From Streptomyces yangpuensis (GTDB lineage Bacteria; Actinomycetota; Actinomycetes; Streptomycetales; Streptomycetaceae), in the NCBI RefSeq assembly GCF_001005295.1, contig NZ_LBMK01000002.1:2132726-2184079 (forward strand): 51,354 nt of DNA, read 5' to 3'. The notes under the pieces were generated by a model that was not told the origin of the DNA, made no database searches, and saw nothing but the letters and a program-made list of their open reading frames with translations. Position numbers and translations under genes: made by a program. The stretch's first letter is position 1, and each line of letters starts with the position of its first letter. Below are positions 23,033 through 31,152 of the stretch, piece after piece.

Positions 23033-24022
23033 TCAGCCGGGGGTGTCGGGCAGGTAGCCGCGCTGCACCGCGTGCACGCCGGCCTGGAAACGGCTGGCAG
23101 CGTCCAGGGCGTCCATCAAGCCGGAGGCGATCCGGCGCGCGGTGCGCGGGGAGACACCCAGCCGGGTGCCGATGGCCTCGTCGGTGTAGCCCTGGGCAAG
23201 CAGCCGCAGGGCCTCGGCCTGCTGCCGGTTGAGGGCGCCGGGAACCGGGCGGCTGCACGTTTCCAGCGGTTCGGCCGACTGCCACACGCTTTCGAACAGA
23301 ACGTGCAGGGTGGCCACCATCCCCTGCGAGGTCACCTCCACCGCCCCGGCCGCCGTGTTGCCCGTGTCGGCGGCTATCACCGCCGCCCGGCGGTCGTAGA
23401 TGATCACCCGGTTGGGCAGCGAGGGCACCGTACGCACCTGGCATCCCTGCTCGGAGAGCCAGTGGGCATACTCCATGGTGTCCGGGCAGCTGCGGATGGA
23501 GTCCAGATAGACGGTGCGCATCTGCACCCCCCGTTCCAGCAGCTGCTGGTTCAGCGGGCGGGAGGCGTTCATGTTGGTCAGGGTCTGCGGACCGCCCGGG
23601 GCGAAGGTGAGCAGCTCGTCGGTCACCTTGCTGCGCAACACGGCCAGGTGGTCGCGTATGGAGTCGATCCCGTCGAAATAGCGCACCCCGGCAGTACTGT
23701 CGCTCCGCCCGTCGTACTCAAGGATCAGCTGCGCGGCAGCGGCCCGGCTCTCCTCCAGCCGTTGCTGCTGGTGGGCGAGCTCGGCCTGCTGGCGGGCGAG
23801 CAGGATTTCCATGCCGACGTGCGGACTGACCGCGTGCATCCGTCCGGAATCCTCCGTCGACGGGCGCACCAGGGCCATCGCGCTGAGCCTGTCGAGGGCA
23901 TCGCGGACTTCCTTCTCGGACAGTCCGAGCCGGGCGCACAGATCGGGTACATCCTGTGGCCCGTCCAGAATTCCGCGGTAGACCGATTCGGCCGCCGTGT
24001 CGAGTCCGAGCAGGTCAAGCAT
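23033..24022 (-). CDS. TrmB/LuxR-type transcriptional regulator
   Basis: 329 aa. An N-terminal winged helix (SVYRGILDGPQDVPDLCARL, SEKEVRDALDRL) of TrmB type, a central coiled-coil rich in Gln/Glu followed by a ligand-binding-like region, and a C-terminal LuxR/GerE helix-turn-helix (LRLLAQGYTDEAIGTRLGVS, then RTARRIASGLMDAL). ATG 24022 has GGAG upstream; the longer frame has no site. Such regulators are frequent in Streptomyces RiPP clusters. It is transcribed divergently from the small gene at 24171 and may sense an intermediate or stress signal. Confidence 0.85.
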   Translation of the reverse strand: MLDLLGLDTAAESVYRGILDGPQDVPDLCARLGLSEKEVRDALDRLSAMALVRPSTEDSGRMHAVSPHVGMEILLARQQAELAHQQQRLEESRAAAAQLILEYDGRSDSTAGVRYFDGIDSIRDHLAVLRSKVTDELLTFAPGGPQTLTNMNASRPLNQQLLERGVQMRTVYLDSIRSCPDTMEYAHWLSEQGCQVRTVPSLPNRVIIYDRRAAVIAADTGNTAAGAVEVTSQGMVATLHVLFESVWQSAEPLETCSRPVPGALNRQQAEALRLLAQGYTDEAIGTRLGVSPRTARRIASGLMDALDAASRFQAGVHAVQRGYLPDTPG

Positions 24023-24170
24023 CGAGCGCCACTCCAGACCGGGAGATGAGATGCGTGATTCCGCCGAACATACGGGCCAGCCGTCCACTGATCAATACGG
24101 CCTCGGCACATGCGTCCGGAATACGACCTCCAGACGCCGGCATCCGGAAGTGAAGGGTTTGCGGCACTCG

Positions 24171-24491
24171 ATGTACCTCGTCCACATCCACTTGTGGGCC
24201 TCGCCGGCCTGCGGCCGGCTCCCGCACACCACTGCGGCGGACATCACCGGCTACGCCGAGGACCGCGAGGACCTGCTTCACGTCAGCGTGCACCCCGAGC
24301 CCGAAGACCACCCGGTCGTCGGCGTCTATCTGCGGGCTGTCTCGCTGGCGGAAGCGGAGGCGGCGGCCGTGCGCCTGTGGCAGCTGGCGCAGACAGCCCT
24401 GCCGTCGCTGGCCGGCTGGACCCTGCTCCGGGCCGAGGTTCCGCTGCTGCCGCAGGCCCTGCCCAACCCGCCACCGGAGACGTCCGCTTGA
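24171..24491 (+). CDS. Hypothetical small protein
   Basis: 106 aa from ATG 24171 (GTG 24150 is possible and has a closer GGAA). No family recognised. The N-terminus is hydrophobic-aromatic (MYLVHIHLWASPACG), the middle acidic with many His (EDREDLLHVSVHPEPEDHP), and the end helical (AEAEAAAVRLWQLAQTALPS). Codon use is typical coding DNA. It lies between the two regulators of the cluster and may belong to it. Confidence 0.55.
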   Translation: MYLVHIHLWASPACGRLPHTTAADITGYAEDREDLLHVSVHPEPEDHPVVGVYLRAVSLAEAEAAAVRLWQLAQTALPSLAGWTLLRAEVPLLPQALPNPPPETSA

Positions 24492-24646
24492 CCATCGATT
24501 TACCCGAGGTCTACCTGCCCTTGAGCGAAGTTGGACTGAGTATGCCAAGGCCGGTTTGCCCGTCCCGACCCCCCTGTCCACAGCTCAGGGCGGTGAGCAG
24601 ACTCAAGGACGTCACCAAACCCGTCCGGTGAAAAGGCAGGAACAAC

Positions 24647-24829
24647 ATGTCGCCGAAGATCTCCCACAGCATGATCCGCGGAGCCATCGCCGCCGGAGCC
24701 CTGGCCCTCGGCACCCTCGGGGCGGGCGCCGCCCACGCCGACACCGGGACCGCGACGACACCCCCGTCGGCCGCAGTGAGCACCACCCCGGAACAGCGTC
24801 CGAGTGGCGACGACCTCGGCTGGCAGTGA
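24647..24829 (+). CDS. Small secreted protein, translationally coupled to StrR-like activator
   Basis: 60 aa. A clear signal peptide (MIRGAIAAGALALGTLGAGA, cleavage after AHA) leaves a mature part of about 30 residues rich in Thr, Pro and Ser ending SGDDLGWQ. AGGAAC precedes the ATG. Its stop overlaps the GTG of the regulator (GTGA), so the two are coupled. No family recognised; an exported signalling or anchoring peptide is only a guess. Confidence 0.6.
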   Translation: MSPKISHSMIRGAIAAGALALGTLGAGAAHADTGTATTPPSAAVSTTPEQRPSGDDLGWQ

Positions 24830-25941
24830 CGACCGTGGCCCCCCGACCCGCTGAAACAGCAGACCGGCTGATCGGGCTCCGGGACCGGGGAATCCTCGAC
24901 CTCCCCGTCGAACGGGTACCCCTGGACGAGATCTCCGTCGGCTTCTCACCCCGAGTGGACGGCGAGGACGCCGACTGGGTACGGACCCTCGCCGAGACGG
25001 AGAACGAACTCCCGCCCATCCTCGTCCACCGCCCCACCATGACCGTCGTCGACGGCATCCACCGGCTGCGCGCCGCCGCCGTCCAGGGCCGCACGGACAT
25101 CCGGGTCCGGTACTTCGACGGGCCCCCGTCCGAGGCCCAACTGCTGGCCGTGGCCACCAATACAGCCCACGGCCGCCCGCTCACCCCGGCCGACCGGGCC
25201 GCGGCCGCCACCCGGATCTTCACCCTCCACCCGCTGTGGTCGGACCGCGCGGTAGCCGCGCTCACCGGACTTTCCGCCCGCCGGGTCGGCAGACTGCGCA
25301 AGGACACCGGCGCCGCCGACACCGCCGTCCGCCGCATCGGCCGCGACGGACGAGTCCGGCCGGTCAACTCCTGCGCGGGCCGGGAGCGAGCCGGCGAACT
25401 GATCCGCGCCAACCCCGGCGCCTCACTGCGGCAGATCGCTGCAGAGGCCGGTCTGGCACCGGCGACCGTCGCCGACGTACGCGACCGCCTGCGACGCGGA
25501 CAGCACCCCGTGCCCGGCCGCGACCCCGCTCCCGAGGCGCGCGGCCCCCAGCCGCAACCCCCTCCCGCCGACCCCTCCACCGCTCCCGCCGGTTCCGCCC
25601 CGTGCCCGGCCGGGACCGCCGCTCCGGTCGAACTCGCGCCGGTCCGGCTCGCTCCGCGCCACCCGGCCGTCCCCGCGGCCCCGTCCCCCGACCGGCTGCT
25701 GCGCATCTTCGACGCACTGCGCCGTGACCCTTCCCTGCGGCTCAGTGAATCCGGCCGCAACGTACTGCGACTGCTCAGCGCCTGCACCGTGATGACCCAG
25801 GACCGGCAACAGATCGCTGCCGTACTGCCCGCCCACTGCAAGCAGCCCATGGCCCAGCTCGCTCAGGGCTATGCCCGGCTGTGGAACCAGCTCGCGGACG
25901 AACTGGCGGCCGGGGAAGACCCGGCCACGCTCAGTGCCTGA
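24826..25941 (+). CDS. StrR/NovG-family pathway-specific activator (ParB-like domain)
   Basis: 371 aa. Residues about 15-110 form a ParB/Srx-like domain (PVERVPLDEISVGFSPRVDG, LPPILVHRPTMTVVDGIHRL). A helix-turn-helix follows (LIRANPGASLRQIAAEAGLA, PATVADVRDRLRRGQ), as in StrR, the streptomycin activator. A Pro-rich linker leads to a C-terminal helical part (LRIFDALRRDPSLRLSESGR). StrR-type proteins bind GTTCGACTG-N11-CAGTCGAAC; matching inverted repeats stand upstream of both cluster operons. It is therefore the probable activator of the whole cluster. GTG 24826 overlaps the preceding stop. Confidence 0.88.
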   Translation: MTTVAPRPAETADRLIGLRDRGILDLPVERVPLDEISVGFSPRVDGEDADWVRTLAETENELPPILVHRPTMTVVDGIHRLRAAAVQGRTDIRVRYFDGPPSEAQLLAVATNTAHGRPLTPADRAAAATRIFTLHPLWSDRAVAALTGLSARRVGRLRKDTGAADTAVRRIGRDGRVRPVNSCAGRERAGELIRANPGASLRQIAAEAGLAPATVADVRDRLRRGQHPVPGRDPAPEARGPQPQPPPADPSTAPAGSAPCPAGTAAPVELAPVRLAPRHPAVPAAPSPDRLLRIFDALRRDPSLRLSESGRNVLRLLSACTVMTQDRQQIAAVLPAHCKQPMAQLAQGYARLWNQLADELAAGEDPATLSA

Positions 25942-25986
25942 CACACCGGCAGGCGCGACGTACCGACAGGAAGGGAGGGGCCGGCC

Positions 25987-26250
25987 GTGTCGCCCCACAC
26001 CCCCAGGCCCATCTCCGGAATCATGGACGCGGTAGTCACCACGACCCGCGACGCGGACGGCACCCTCGCCTTCCACCTCCTGGTCGGCCCATCCGACCGG
26101 CCGCATGAGTGCGACCGCGTCGAGGTCACCCTCGACCCCGAACATGCACGCGTCCTGCTCGGCGACACCGCGCTCATCCTGCGCCCGCCCGCCGGCCGGG
26201 TGCCTTGCCGCGTCGGTGTCGAGTTCAACGGACCCGCCCCCCAGCGCTGA
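25987..26250 (+). CDS. Hypothetical small protein
   Basis: 87 aa starting at GTG 25987 behind AGGAAGGGAGG. The sequence is beta-rich (AVVTTTRDADGTLAFHLLVG, DRVEVTLDPEHARVLLGD, ALILRPPAGRVPCRVGVEFN). I do not recognise the family. It lies 45 nt after the activator and may be cotranscribed. Confidence 0.55.
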   Translation: MSPHTPRPISGIMDAVVTTTRDADGTLAFHLLVGPSDRPHECDRVEVTLDPEHARVLLGDTALILRPPAGRVPCRVGVEFNGPAPQR

Positions 26251-26462
26251 CCCGCACCCAGACACCGGTCCAGCCCAGCAGGGAGCCGCCCGGCCTGCGT
26301 GTTCCCGTCACCTTCTGACCCGGGGCAGCGGTATACCTCCCATCGGAGGGAACGTTCCGGTTCGGTTGACCGCTCATGTACCTGGGGGTGTGGGGAGGGG
26401 CTGTCTCCCCGGGCCCGACCTGTTCCTGTGGGGAAGACCGAGGAAAACAGGAGGGGCCGGCA

Positions 26463-27017
26463 GTGAACTTCACCGTCACGCCAGAGAGTGTCATCGCCGC
26501 TTATGGACTGGGCGCCGTCACCTACTTCCCCCGTCAAAGCGCTGCGGGAATCGAACCACGTACGGCTCTCTTCCTGAGCTCGGTCGGGCTTCCCGCATCG
26601 GAAGTATTCACCTCTCGCATGGACGTCGAAGACCCCTACGGCCCAGACGTTGACGCAATCACGCTCGGGAGCCGATTCGAACACTACGGGCTCCAGTGCC
26701 CCGAAGAAAGCAGATCATGGTGGAGTCTCGGATACCTTTTCACTTCACTCCTCGCCTTGGACCCGGTATCCGGGAAGGTTTTCGCCTTCCCGGACGGAGC
26801 CACTGAGTACATCGAGCTTCACCGGGACATCGAATCTCTGGTGTTCGCTCTGATCGAGTTGCGGAAGCTCGAAAACGATCACGACAACGGAGTTGATCCC
26901 GAGAAACTGGCCTTCCGCTTCCGAGAAGCAGTCGACGCCTTCGACGCCACAGCCCTGGCCGACGAAGAATCCCAGTGGAACCTCTCAATGGAGGAACTCG
27001 AGCAGGGAATCTGGTGA
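26463..27017 (+). CDS. SUKH-like (SMI1/KNR4 superfamily, SUKH-4 type) immunity protein
   Basis: 184 aa from GTG 26463, behind AGGAGGGG. RTALFLSSVGLPASEVFTSR, DAITLGSRFEHYGLQ, LDPVSGKVFAFPDG and IELHRDIESLVFALIEL have the order seen in SUKH-4 immunity proteins, which neutralise polymorphic toxins. Base composition and codon use are less GC-rich than in the neighbouring cluster, suggesting recent gain. No toxin gene is adjacent, so it is an orphan. Confidence 0.65.
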   Translation: MNFTVTPESVIAAYGLGAVTYFPRQSAAGIEPRTALFLSSVGLPASEVFTSRMDVEDPYGPDVDAITLGSRFEHYGLQCPEESRSWWSLGYLFTSLLALDPVSGKVFAFPDGATEYIELHRDIESLVFALIELRKLENDHDNGVDPEKLAFRFREAVDAFDATALADEESQWNLSMEELEQGIW

Positions 27018-27139
27018 CACGGGTCGCGCCCGAAGCTGATCGGCGTTGCCACGGCATCGGGAGCAAGTCTTGTGCTCCTGGGAAGTACTGGCGTGTGTCA
27101 GGAAGCGGCTCGCCGGTCGTGGGGTGCTGTGTTGGGTGT

Positions 27140-28963
27140 ATGAGCCCGATCGAGATCCGCGTGCACGGCGTCGGCGAACACGGTCCCCTGAGCGCATTGG
27201 GCAGCGTCGGCCTCGAACCGTCGACACCACCCGTCAAGGGCATCGATTGGTACAAGAAGCCGCAGATCCCAGCCCACGACCTCGCCCTCATCAACTGGTC
27301 GCGGACCTCGCGCGGCGTCGCCGGCTTCCTGTGGTACCTCGCCATCCCCTTCACCCTGCTGAATGTCGTCGGCTACACCAGACCTGCCGGCAGACGGCCC
27401 GCCGGATACCACGCCGTTGCCTGCTCAACGGGCCTGCTGGCCACCGCGGTACTGACCGCATGGCTGATCGTCATCACCGAAACGGTGCTGGAGTACGTAC
27501 CGGGCCTGGCCGACGCGACGGTCGTCGCAGAGTTGCTGTCCACGATGCTTCCGGCTGCAGCCGTCGCCGCGGCGATCCTGTGCCGAACCTTGACGCGGCC
27601 GGAGCACGGGATCCCCAAGACCCTCGCGTGGCTCCACGCCCTGCTCGCCCTGGCCCTCGGCCTGGCCGTGTGGTTGTTCAGACCGGCCCGGAGAGAGTGG
27701 AGATGTTGGCCCAACAGCTTCGGCTACGGCGCCGACGTACCCGCTGCGATCCTCGGGACAGGTACCGAACCGCGCGTCGACGCGATGATGGTCTTCGTTC
27801 TCATCTCCACCCTCGTCGCCCTGCTCCTCGCTGCGGCGTTGTGGAACTCGGCGGCCGCCGTGATCACGATGCTCGTGTTCCTCCTGCTCCACGCGACCGG
27901 CGCGATTCTCCGGCTCGGCGCCGGGTGGCTGATGAGCTACCTCGACCACATCGGAGCCGTCGCCGACCGGGACTCGGGTATGGCACCGACGGCCCACCTG
28001 CTCAGAGTGGCCGACCCCGCCGAAAACCGGGTCCTGCTCCTCGACCTCGTGCCCGTTGTCGCCTGCGCCGCCATCCTCGGCTTCGTCGCGGCGCTCGCGA
28101 TCACAGCCCGCACCTCAAAGTGGAGGGAAACCCGCCAGAAGGCGCACCGCCCGGCCTACCGGCGGCACTGGTTCAGGCACCTCGTCGTCACCTCGCTGCC
28201 GCAGATGATGCTGCCGGCCCTCGTCGTGACCGTTGCCATCTACGTCGTCCTGGCGATCCCGATCGCTGTGGTGGCCTCCAACACGAGCTGGAGCGGGTGG
28301 CCGCTGACCGCCGCGCTGATCCTGACGCACGCGATCGTTGCCGCGGTGCTCGTTTTCATTGCCCTGCGCGGCGAAATCTGGTCGGTCCCCATGGCCTTCG
28401 GCACGGTGGCCGATGTCGCCGGCTTCTGGCCTGTCCGATACCACCCCCTGGCCGGCAGCTCCTACCGCGAGGAAGTCGTAGGCGGACTGCGGGACGTACT
28501 CGCACGCCACCGGGAGAGAACCGTCGTCCTGTTCGCCCACAGCCAGGGGTCGGTCCTGGGCGCCTGGTTGCTCGCCAACGAGTTGGTTCCTGAGAATCTT
28601 CAGGACGACGCGCTTGCCGTCATGGAAGGGCCCTCACTTCTGCCGCCGAAGAAGAGCCTCTACCTCCTCACCTGCGGCTCGCCCCTGAACTCGCTGTACC
28701 GGGGATTCTTCCCGTCCTACTTCCACGACCGGTTCTTCCTCCGTGTCTCCAAGAGGACCGCGGGGTGGTTCAACGCCTGGCGGGAGACGGACCCCATCGC
28801 GACCAAGATGCCGGACGCTGTGAGCGGACGGGTCCATGAAGAGAGGATCGAGGATTCGGACGACGATCGCTTGCGTGGACACAGCGACTACTGGATCGAG
28901 GAAGCACCGACCGAGTGGATTCAGGGACAGCTGACCCCGACCAACGGTGCCACACCGTCGTAG
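27140..28963 (+). CDS. Multi-pass membrane protein with alpha/beta hydrolase domain
   Basis: 607 aa. The N-terminus IEIRVHGVGEHGPLSALG is the oxyanion strand of a lipase-like fold. It is followed by a large insert with roughly ten hydrophobic segments (residues about 60-460). The fold then resumes with VVLFAHSQGSVLGAWLL (nucleophile Ser in HSQG) and YLLTCGSPLNSLYRGFFP; HSDYW near the end can supply the catalytic His. A membrane-embedded esterase or lipase is likely; the substrate is unknown. ATG 27140 is chosen at the fold start. Confidence 0.75.
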   Translation: MSPIEIRVHGVGEHGPLSALGSVGLEPSTPPVKGIDWYKKPQIPAHDLALINWSRTSRGVAGFLWYLAIPFTLLNVVGYTRPAGRRPAGYHAVACSTGLLATAVLTAWLIVITETVLEYVPGLADATVVAELLSTMLPAAAVAAAILCRTLTRPEHGIPKTLAWLHALLALALGLAVWLFRPARREWRCWPNSFGYGADVPAAILGTGTEPRVDAMMVFVLISTLVALLLAAALWNSAAAVITMLVFLLLHATGAILRLGAGWLMSYLDHIGAVADRDSGMAPTAHLLRVADPAENRVLLLDLVPVVACAAILGFVAALAITARTSKWRETRQKAHRPAYRRHWFRHLVVTSLPQMMLPALVVTVAIYVVLAIPIAVVASNTSWSGWPLTAALILTHAIVAAVLVFIALRGEIWSVPMAFGTVADVAGFWPVRYHPLAGSSYREEVVGGLRDVLARHRERTVVLFAHSQGSVLGAWLLANELVPENLQDDALAVMEGPSLLPPKKSLYLLTCGSPLNSLYRGFFPSYFHDRFFLRVSKRTAGWFNAWRETDPIATKMPDAVSGRVHEERIEDSDDDRLRGHSDYWIEEAPTEWIQGQLTPTNGATPS

Positions 28964-29312
28964 AAGCTCTGGGAACCGTCGCCAGAGTAGTCAGCCCGAC
29001 CCTCTCGCGCCGGGCTCGGCCGAGGCAGGCGAGGCACCAGGCCACGATGTCGTGAGCCGAGAGCATCGGCCTGGTGTGGGGGCTCAGTAGTACAGGCGGC
29101 GTCCGCGATGCCGACCCGCGGGCTGACTTTCGACGGGTTCCGCGCCACCTGCTCGGCCGTCACTGGCCGGCTGCGCCGGCGCGTCGGGGTCCGGGCTCCC
29201 CGACCGCCACCGCCGGGCCGGGGAGGGCCAGGTGGTGGCGGTCGGCCGACCGTCCGGGGCCGCGGCGTGCCGCGGGCGACCGCCAGGAGGGCGCGGCATG
29301 GTTTGCCAGCAT
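28964..29312. other. Intergenic stretch
   Basis: About 350 bp without a convincing gene. A minus-strand frame here has some coding bias (VTAEQVARNPSKVSPRVG) but no start context, and may be a remnant. Confidence 0.3.
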
Positions 29313-29363
29313 TCAGGCACAAAAAAAGTCAAACAAGTATAGTTACGGCAAAATGGCGCGTAA
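29313..29363 (+). promoter_or_regulatory. AT-rich element upstream of terC, copy 1
   Basis: CAAAAAAAGTCAAACAAG is followed by a short AT-rich stretch and GGCAAAATGGCGCGTAAG. The block stands out from the GC-rich surroundings and recurs about 1.07 kb away before the next gene. A common promoter or operator is inferred. Confidence 0.5.
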
Positions 29364-29412
29364 GGGCACGCGTAAGGGCGCCGCCCTACTGCCCGTCCTG
29401 CGGGGGTCCGCC

Positions 29413-30387
29413 GTGCACGACGTGCCCTACTGGCTGTGGATCGTCTTCGCCGTCACCGTCCTCGTGGCGCTGGCGGTCGATCTCCTCGCGCATCGGCAGG
29501 CGCACGTCATCGGCTTCCGGGAGGCGGCCGCGTGGAGCGGGGTGTGGGTCGGCCTGGCGCTGGCCTTCGGGGGCCTCGTGTTCGCCGTCGTGGGCACGCA
29601 GGCCGGTGTGGAGTACACGACGGCGTGGCTGCTGGAGAAGAGCCTGTCGGTCGACAACCTGTTCGTCTTCGCTCTGATCTTCGGCTACTTCCGGGTACCG
29701 CGGGCCTACCAGCACCGCGTGCTGTTCTTCGGAGTGCTGGGCGCGCTGGTGTTCCGGGGTGTCTTCCTCGCCGCCGGAGTGGCCGTCGTCAGCCGGTTCA
29801 CTGCCGTCCTGTACGTCTTCGCCGCGATCCTCTTCTACAGCACGTACAAGATCCTCAAGGAGGAGGACGACGGCTTCGACCCGGGGCGCAGCCTCGCCGT
29901 CCGGCTGCTGCGGAGGATCGTGCCGGTCAGTGACGACTACGTCGGGACGAAGTTCTTCGTGAAGGAGGCCGGCCGGCGCGTCGCCACACCGCTGCTGGCC
30001 GTGGTGGCTGCGATCGAGGCGGCCGACCTGGTCTTCGCGGTCGACAGCGTGCCCGCCGTGCTCGCCGTCAGCAGTGACGCCTTCATCGTCTACAGCAGCA
30101 ACGCCTTCGCCATCCTCGGGCTGCGAGCGCTCTACTTCATGCTGGCCGGCATGCTCGACCGCTTCCACTACCTGAGCACGGGGCTGGCCCTGATTCTCTC
30201 CTTCATCGGCGTGAAGCTGGTCCTGCAGGCCTCGCACGAACTGATCAGCGCCTCGATTCCCGAGATCCCCTCGCCGGTGAGCCTCGCCGTGATCGTCGTT
30301 GTCCTCGGGGTGTCGGTCACCCTCAGCCTGCTCCGGCCGCCACCACCGCCACCGCCGGACGACGACAGGTCCGCCCGCAGGGCGTGA
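29413..30387 (+). CDS. TerC/Alx family integral membrane protein
   Basis: 324 aa with about nine membrane segments. The family core is clear: WLLEKSLSVDNLFVFALIF, RVLFFGVLGALVFRG, and AAIEAADLVFAVDSVPAVLA, with acidic residues in the membrane (EKSLSVDN, EAADLVFAVDS). Members handle Mn2+ export or alkaline/tellurite stress. A Pro/Asp-rich tail ends the protein. GTG 29413 is preferred because homologues start with (H)DVPxWxW and GGGGG precedes it; the upstream ATG 29353 lies inside the repeated AT-rich element. Confidence 0.85.
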   Translation: MHDVPYWLWIVFAVTVLVALAVDLLAHRQAHVIGFREAAAWSGVWVGLALAFGGLVFAVVGTQAGVEYTTAWLLEKSLSVDNLFVFALIFGYFRVPRAYQHRVLFFGVLGALVFRGVFLAAGVAVVSRFTAVLYVFAAILFYSTYKILKEEDDGFDPGRSLAVRLLRRIVPVSDDYVGTKFFVKEAGRRVATPLLAVVAAIEAADLVFAVDSVPAVLAVSSDAFIVYSSNAFAILGLRALYFMLAGMLDRFHYLSTGLALILSFIGVKLVLQASHELISASIPEIPSPVSLAVIVVVLGVSVTLSLLRPPPPPPPDDDRSARRA

Positions 30388-30395
30388 CCGCCCGG

Positions 30396-30435
30396 CCAAA
30401 AGAAAGCTTCAAATCCGGGCAAAATGGACGTAAAG
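30396..30435 (+). promoter_or_regulatory. AT-rich element, copy 2
   Basis: CCAAAAGAAAGCTTCAAATC followed by GGGCAAAATGGACGTAAAG. It aligns with copy 1 (GGCAAAATGG-CG-GTAA-G core) and stands directly before the small zinc protein gene. Confidence 0.5.
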
Positions 30436-30442
30436 TCGATTT

Positions 30443-30664
30443 ATGGACGGAGAAAAGCATCCCGCCGCATCCCTTCCCGGACACCTTTGCCCCGGCTGCC
30501 ATCAGCAATTGCCCGCGACGGTCCAGCGGCACAAGACGATGGGCGTCTACGTCCCCCTCTACGCCGACGCCCCCTGCACCAACCCCGCCTGCCCTCAAGC
30601 CGCACCCGCCGGCCGGCCGGAATCGCAGGCGCAGCCGCCCACCGGCGACCGAACCGCCCCCTGA
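30443..30664 (+). CDS. Small putative zinc-binding protein
   Basis: 73 aa. CPGC and CTNPAC give four cysteines that could bind one zinc ion, with His residues nearby; the C-terminus is Pro/Ala-rich and disordered. No family recognised. ATG 30443 has no clear ribosome site and lies 14 nt after the AT-rich core element. Adjacency and the shared element link it to terC, so a metal-stress role is possible. Confidence 0.5.
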   Translation: MDGEKHPAASLPGHLCPGCHQQLPATVQRHKTMGVYVPLYADAPCTNPACPQAAPAGRPESQAQPPTGDRTAP

Positions 30665-30675
30665 GGCGCCGCCCG

Positions 30676-31152
30676 TCACCGGCGCCGCCCGTCACCGGCG
30701 GCGCCCGTACGTCCCCCGACTGCTTGGGCCGCCGTCTTCATGGCCGGCAGAAGCAGGAAGAACACGGCGCCCGCGCCGGTCGAGGCGGCCAGCAAGGTCG
30801 CCATACCGCTCTCCACGTCGGCCGCGTTGGCGACGACCTGCGGATCGTCCGCCCGGTACCGGACGGTGAGGTGCGCGCCCACCGGGTGACTGCTGCCACC
30901 ACTGCCCGGCAGCAAGGCCGCCACGACGGTGCGGCCCTGTGCCTCGAAGACGACCTTGCACCGTCCCAGCGTGCACGTACCGCGGGTATGGATCGTGGCG
31001 TCGGCGCGTATACCGTCGCGGAGCGAGCGCAGATGCCGGGCCTGGGGAGTCAGTACCAGTGCCGACAGTGCGCCGAGGAGCAGCGCGAGACCCAGCCACA
31101 CGAAGACTTGCCTACGGTGCCCGGTTCCTGCACGTACCGTCTCCTCCACCAT
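30676..31152 (-). CDS. DUF3592-like membrane protein
   Basis: 158 aa with two membrane segments (VFVWLGLALLLGALSALVL, and LLAASTGAGAVFFLLLPAM) flanking an extracytoplasmic beta domain (GIRADATIHTRGTCTLGRCK, HLTVRYRADDPQVV). The layout and VxYxxxDPxxV motif fit DUF3592. Function unknown. The start overlaps the extended 3' end of the DUF418 gene by about 40 nt. It converges on the zinc protein gene with 11 nt between. Confidence 0.7.
   Translation of the reverse strand: MVEETVRAGTGHRRQVFVWLGLALLLGALSALVLTPQARHLRSLRDGIRADATIHTRGTCTLGRCKVVFEAQGRTVVAALLPGSGGSSHPVGAHLTVRYRADDPQVVANAADVESGMATLLAASTGAGAVFFLLLPAMKTAAQAVGGRTGAAGDGRRR

Noticed and set aside
24488..24631. Possible 47-codon ORF from a TTG overlapping the stop of the 24171 gene, containing a TTA codon
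   Set aside because: No ribosome site, mixed codon bias and no recognised sequence; the segment more likely carries the promoter of the small secreted protein gene.
29353..29412. Upstream ATG as start of terC
   Set aside because: The ATG is part of an AT-rich element repeated before the next gene, and family members start near the later GTG with a G-rich site.
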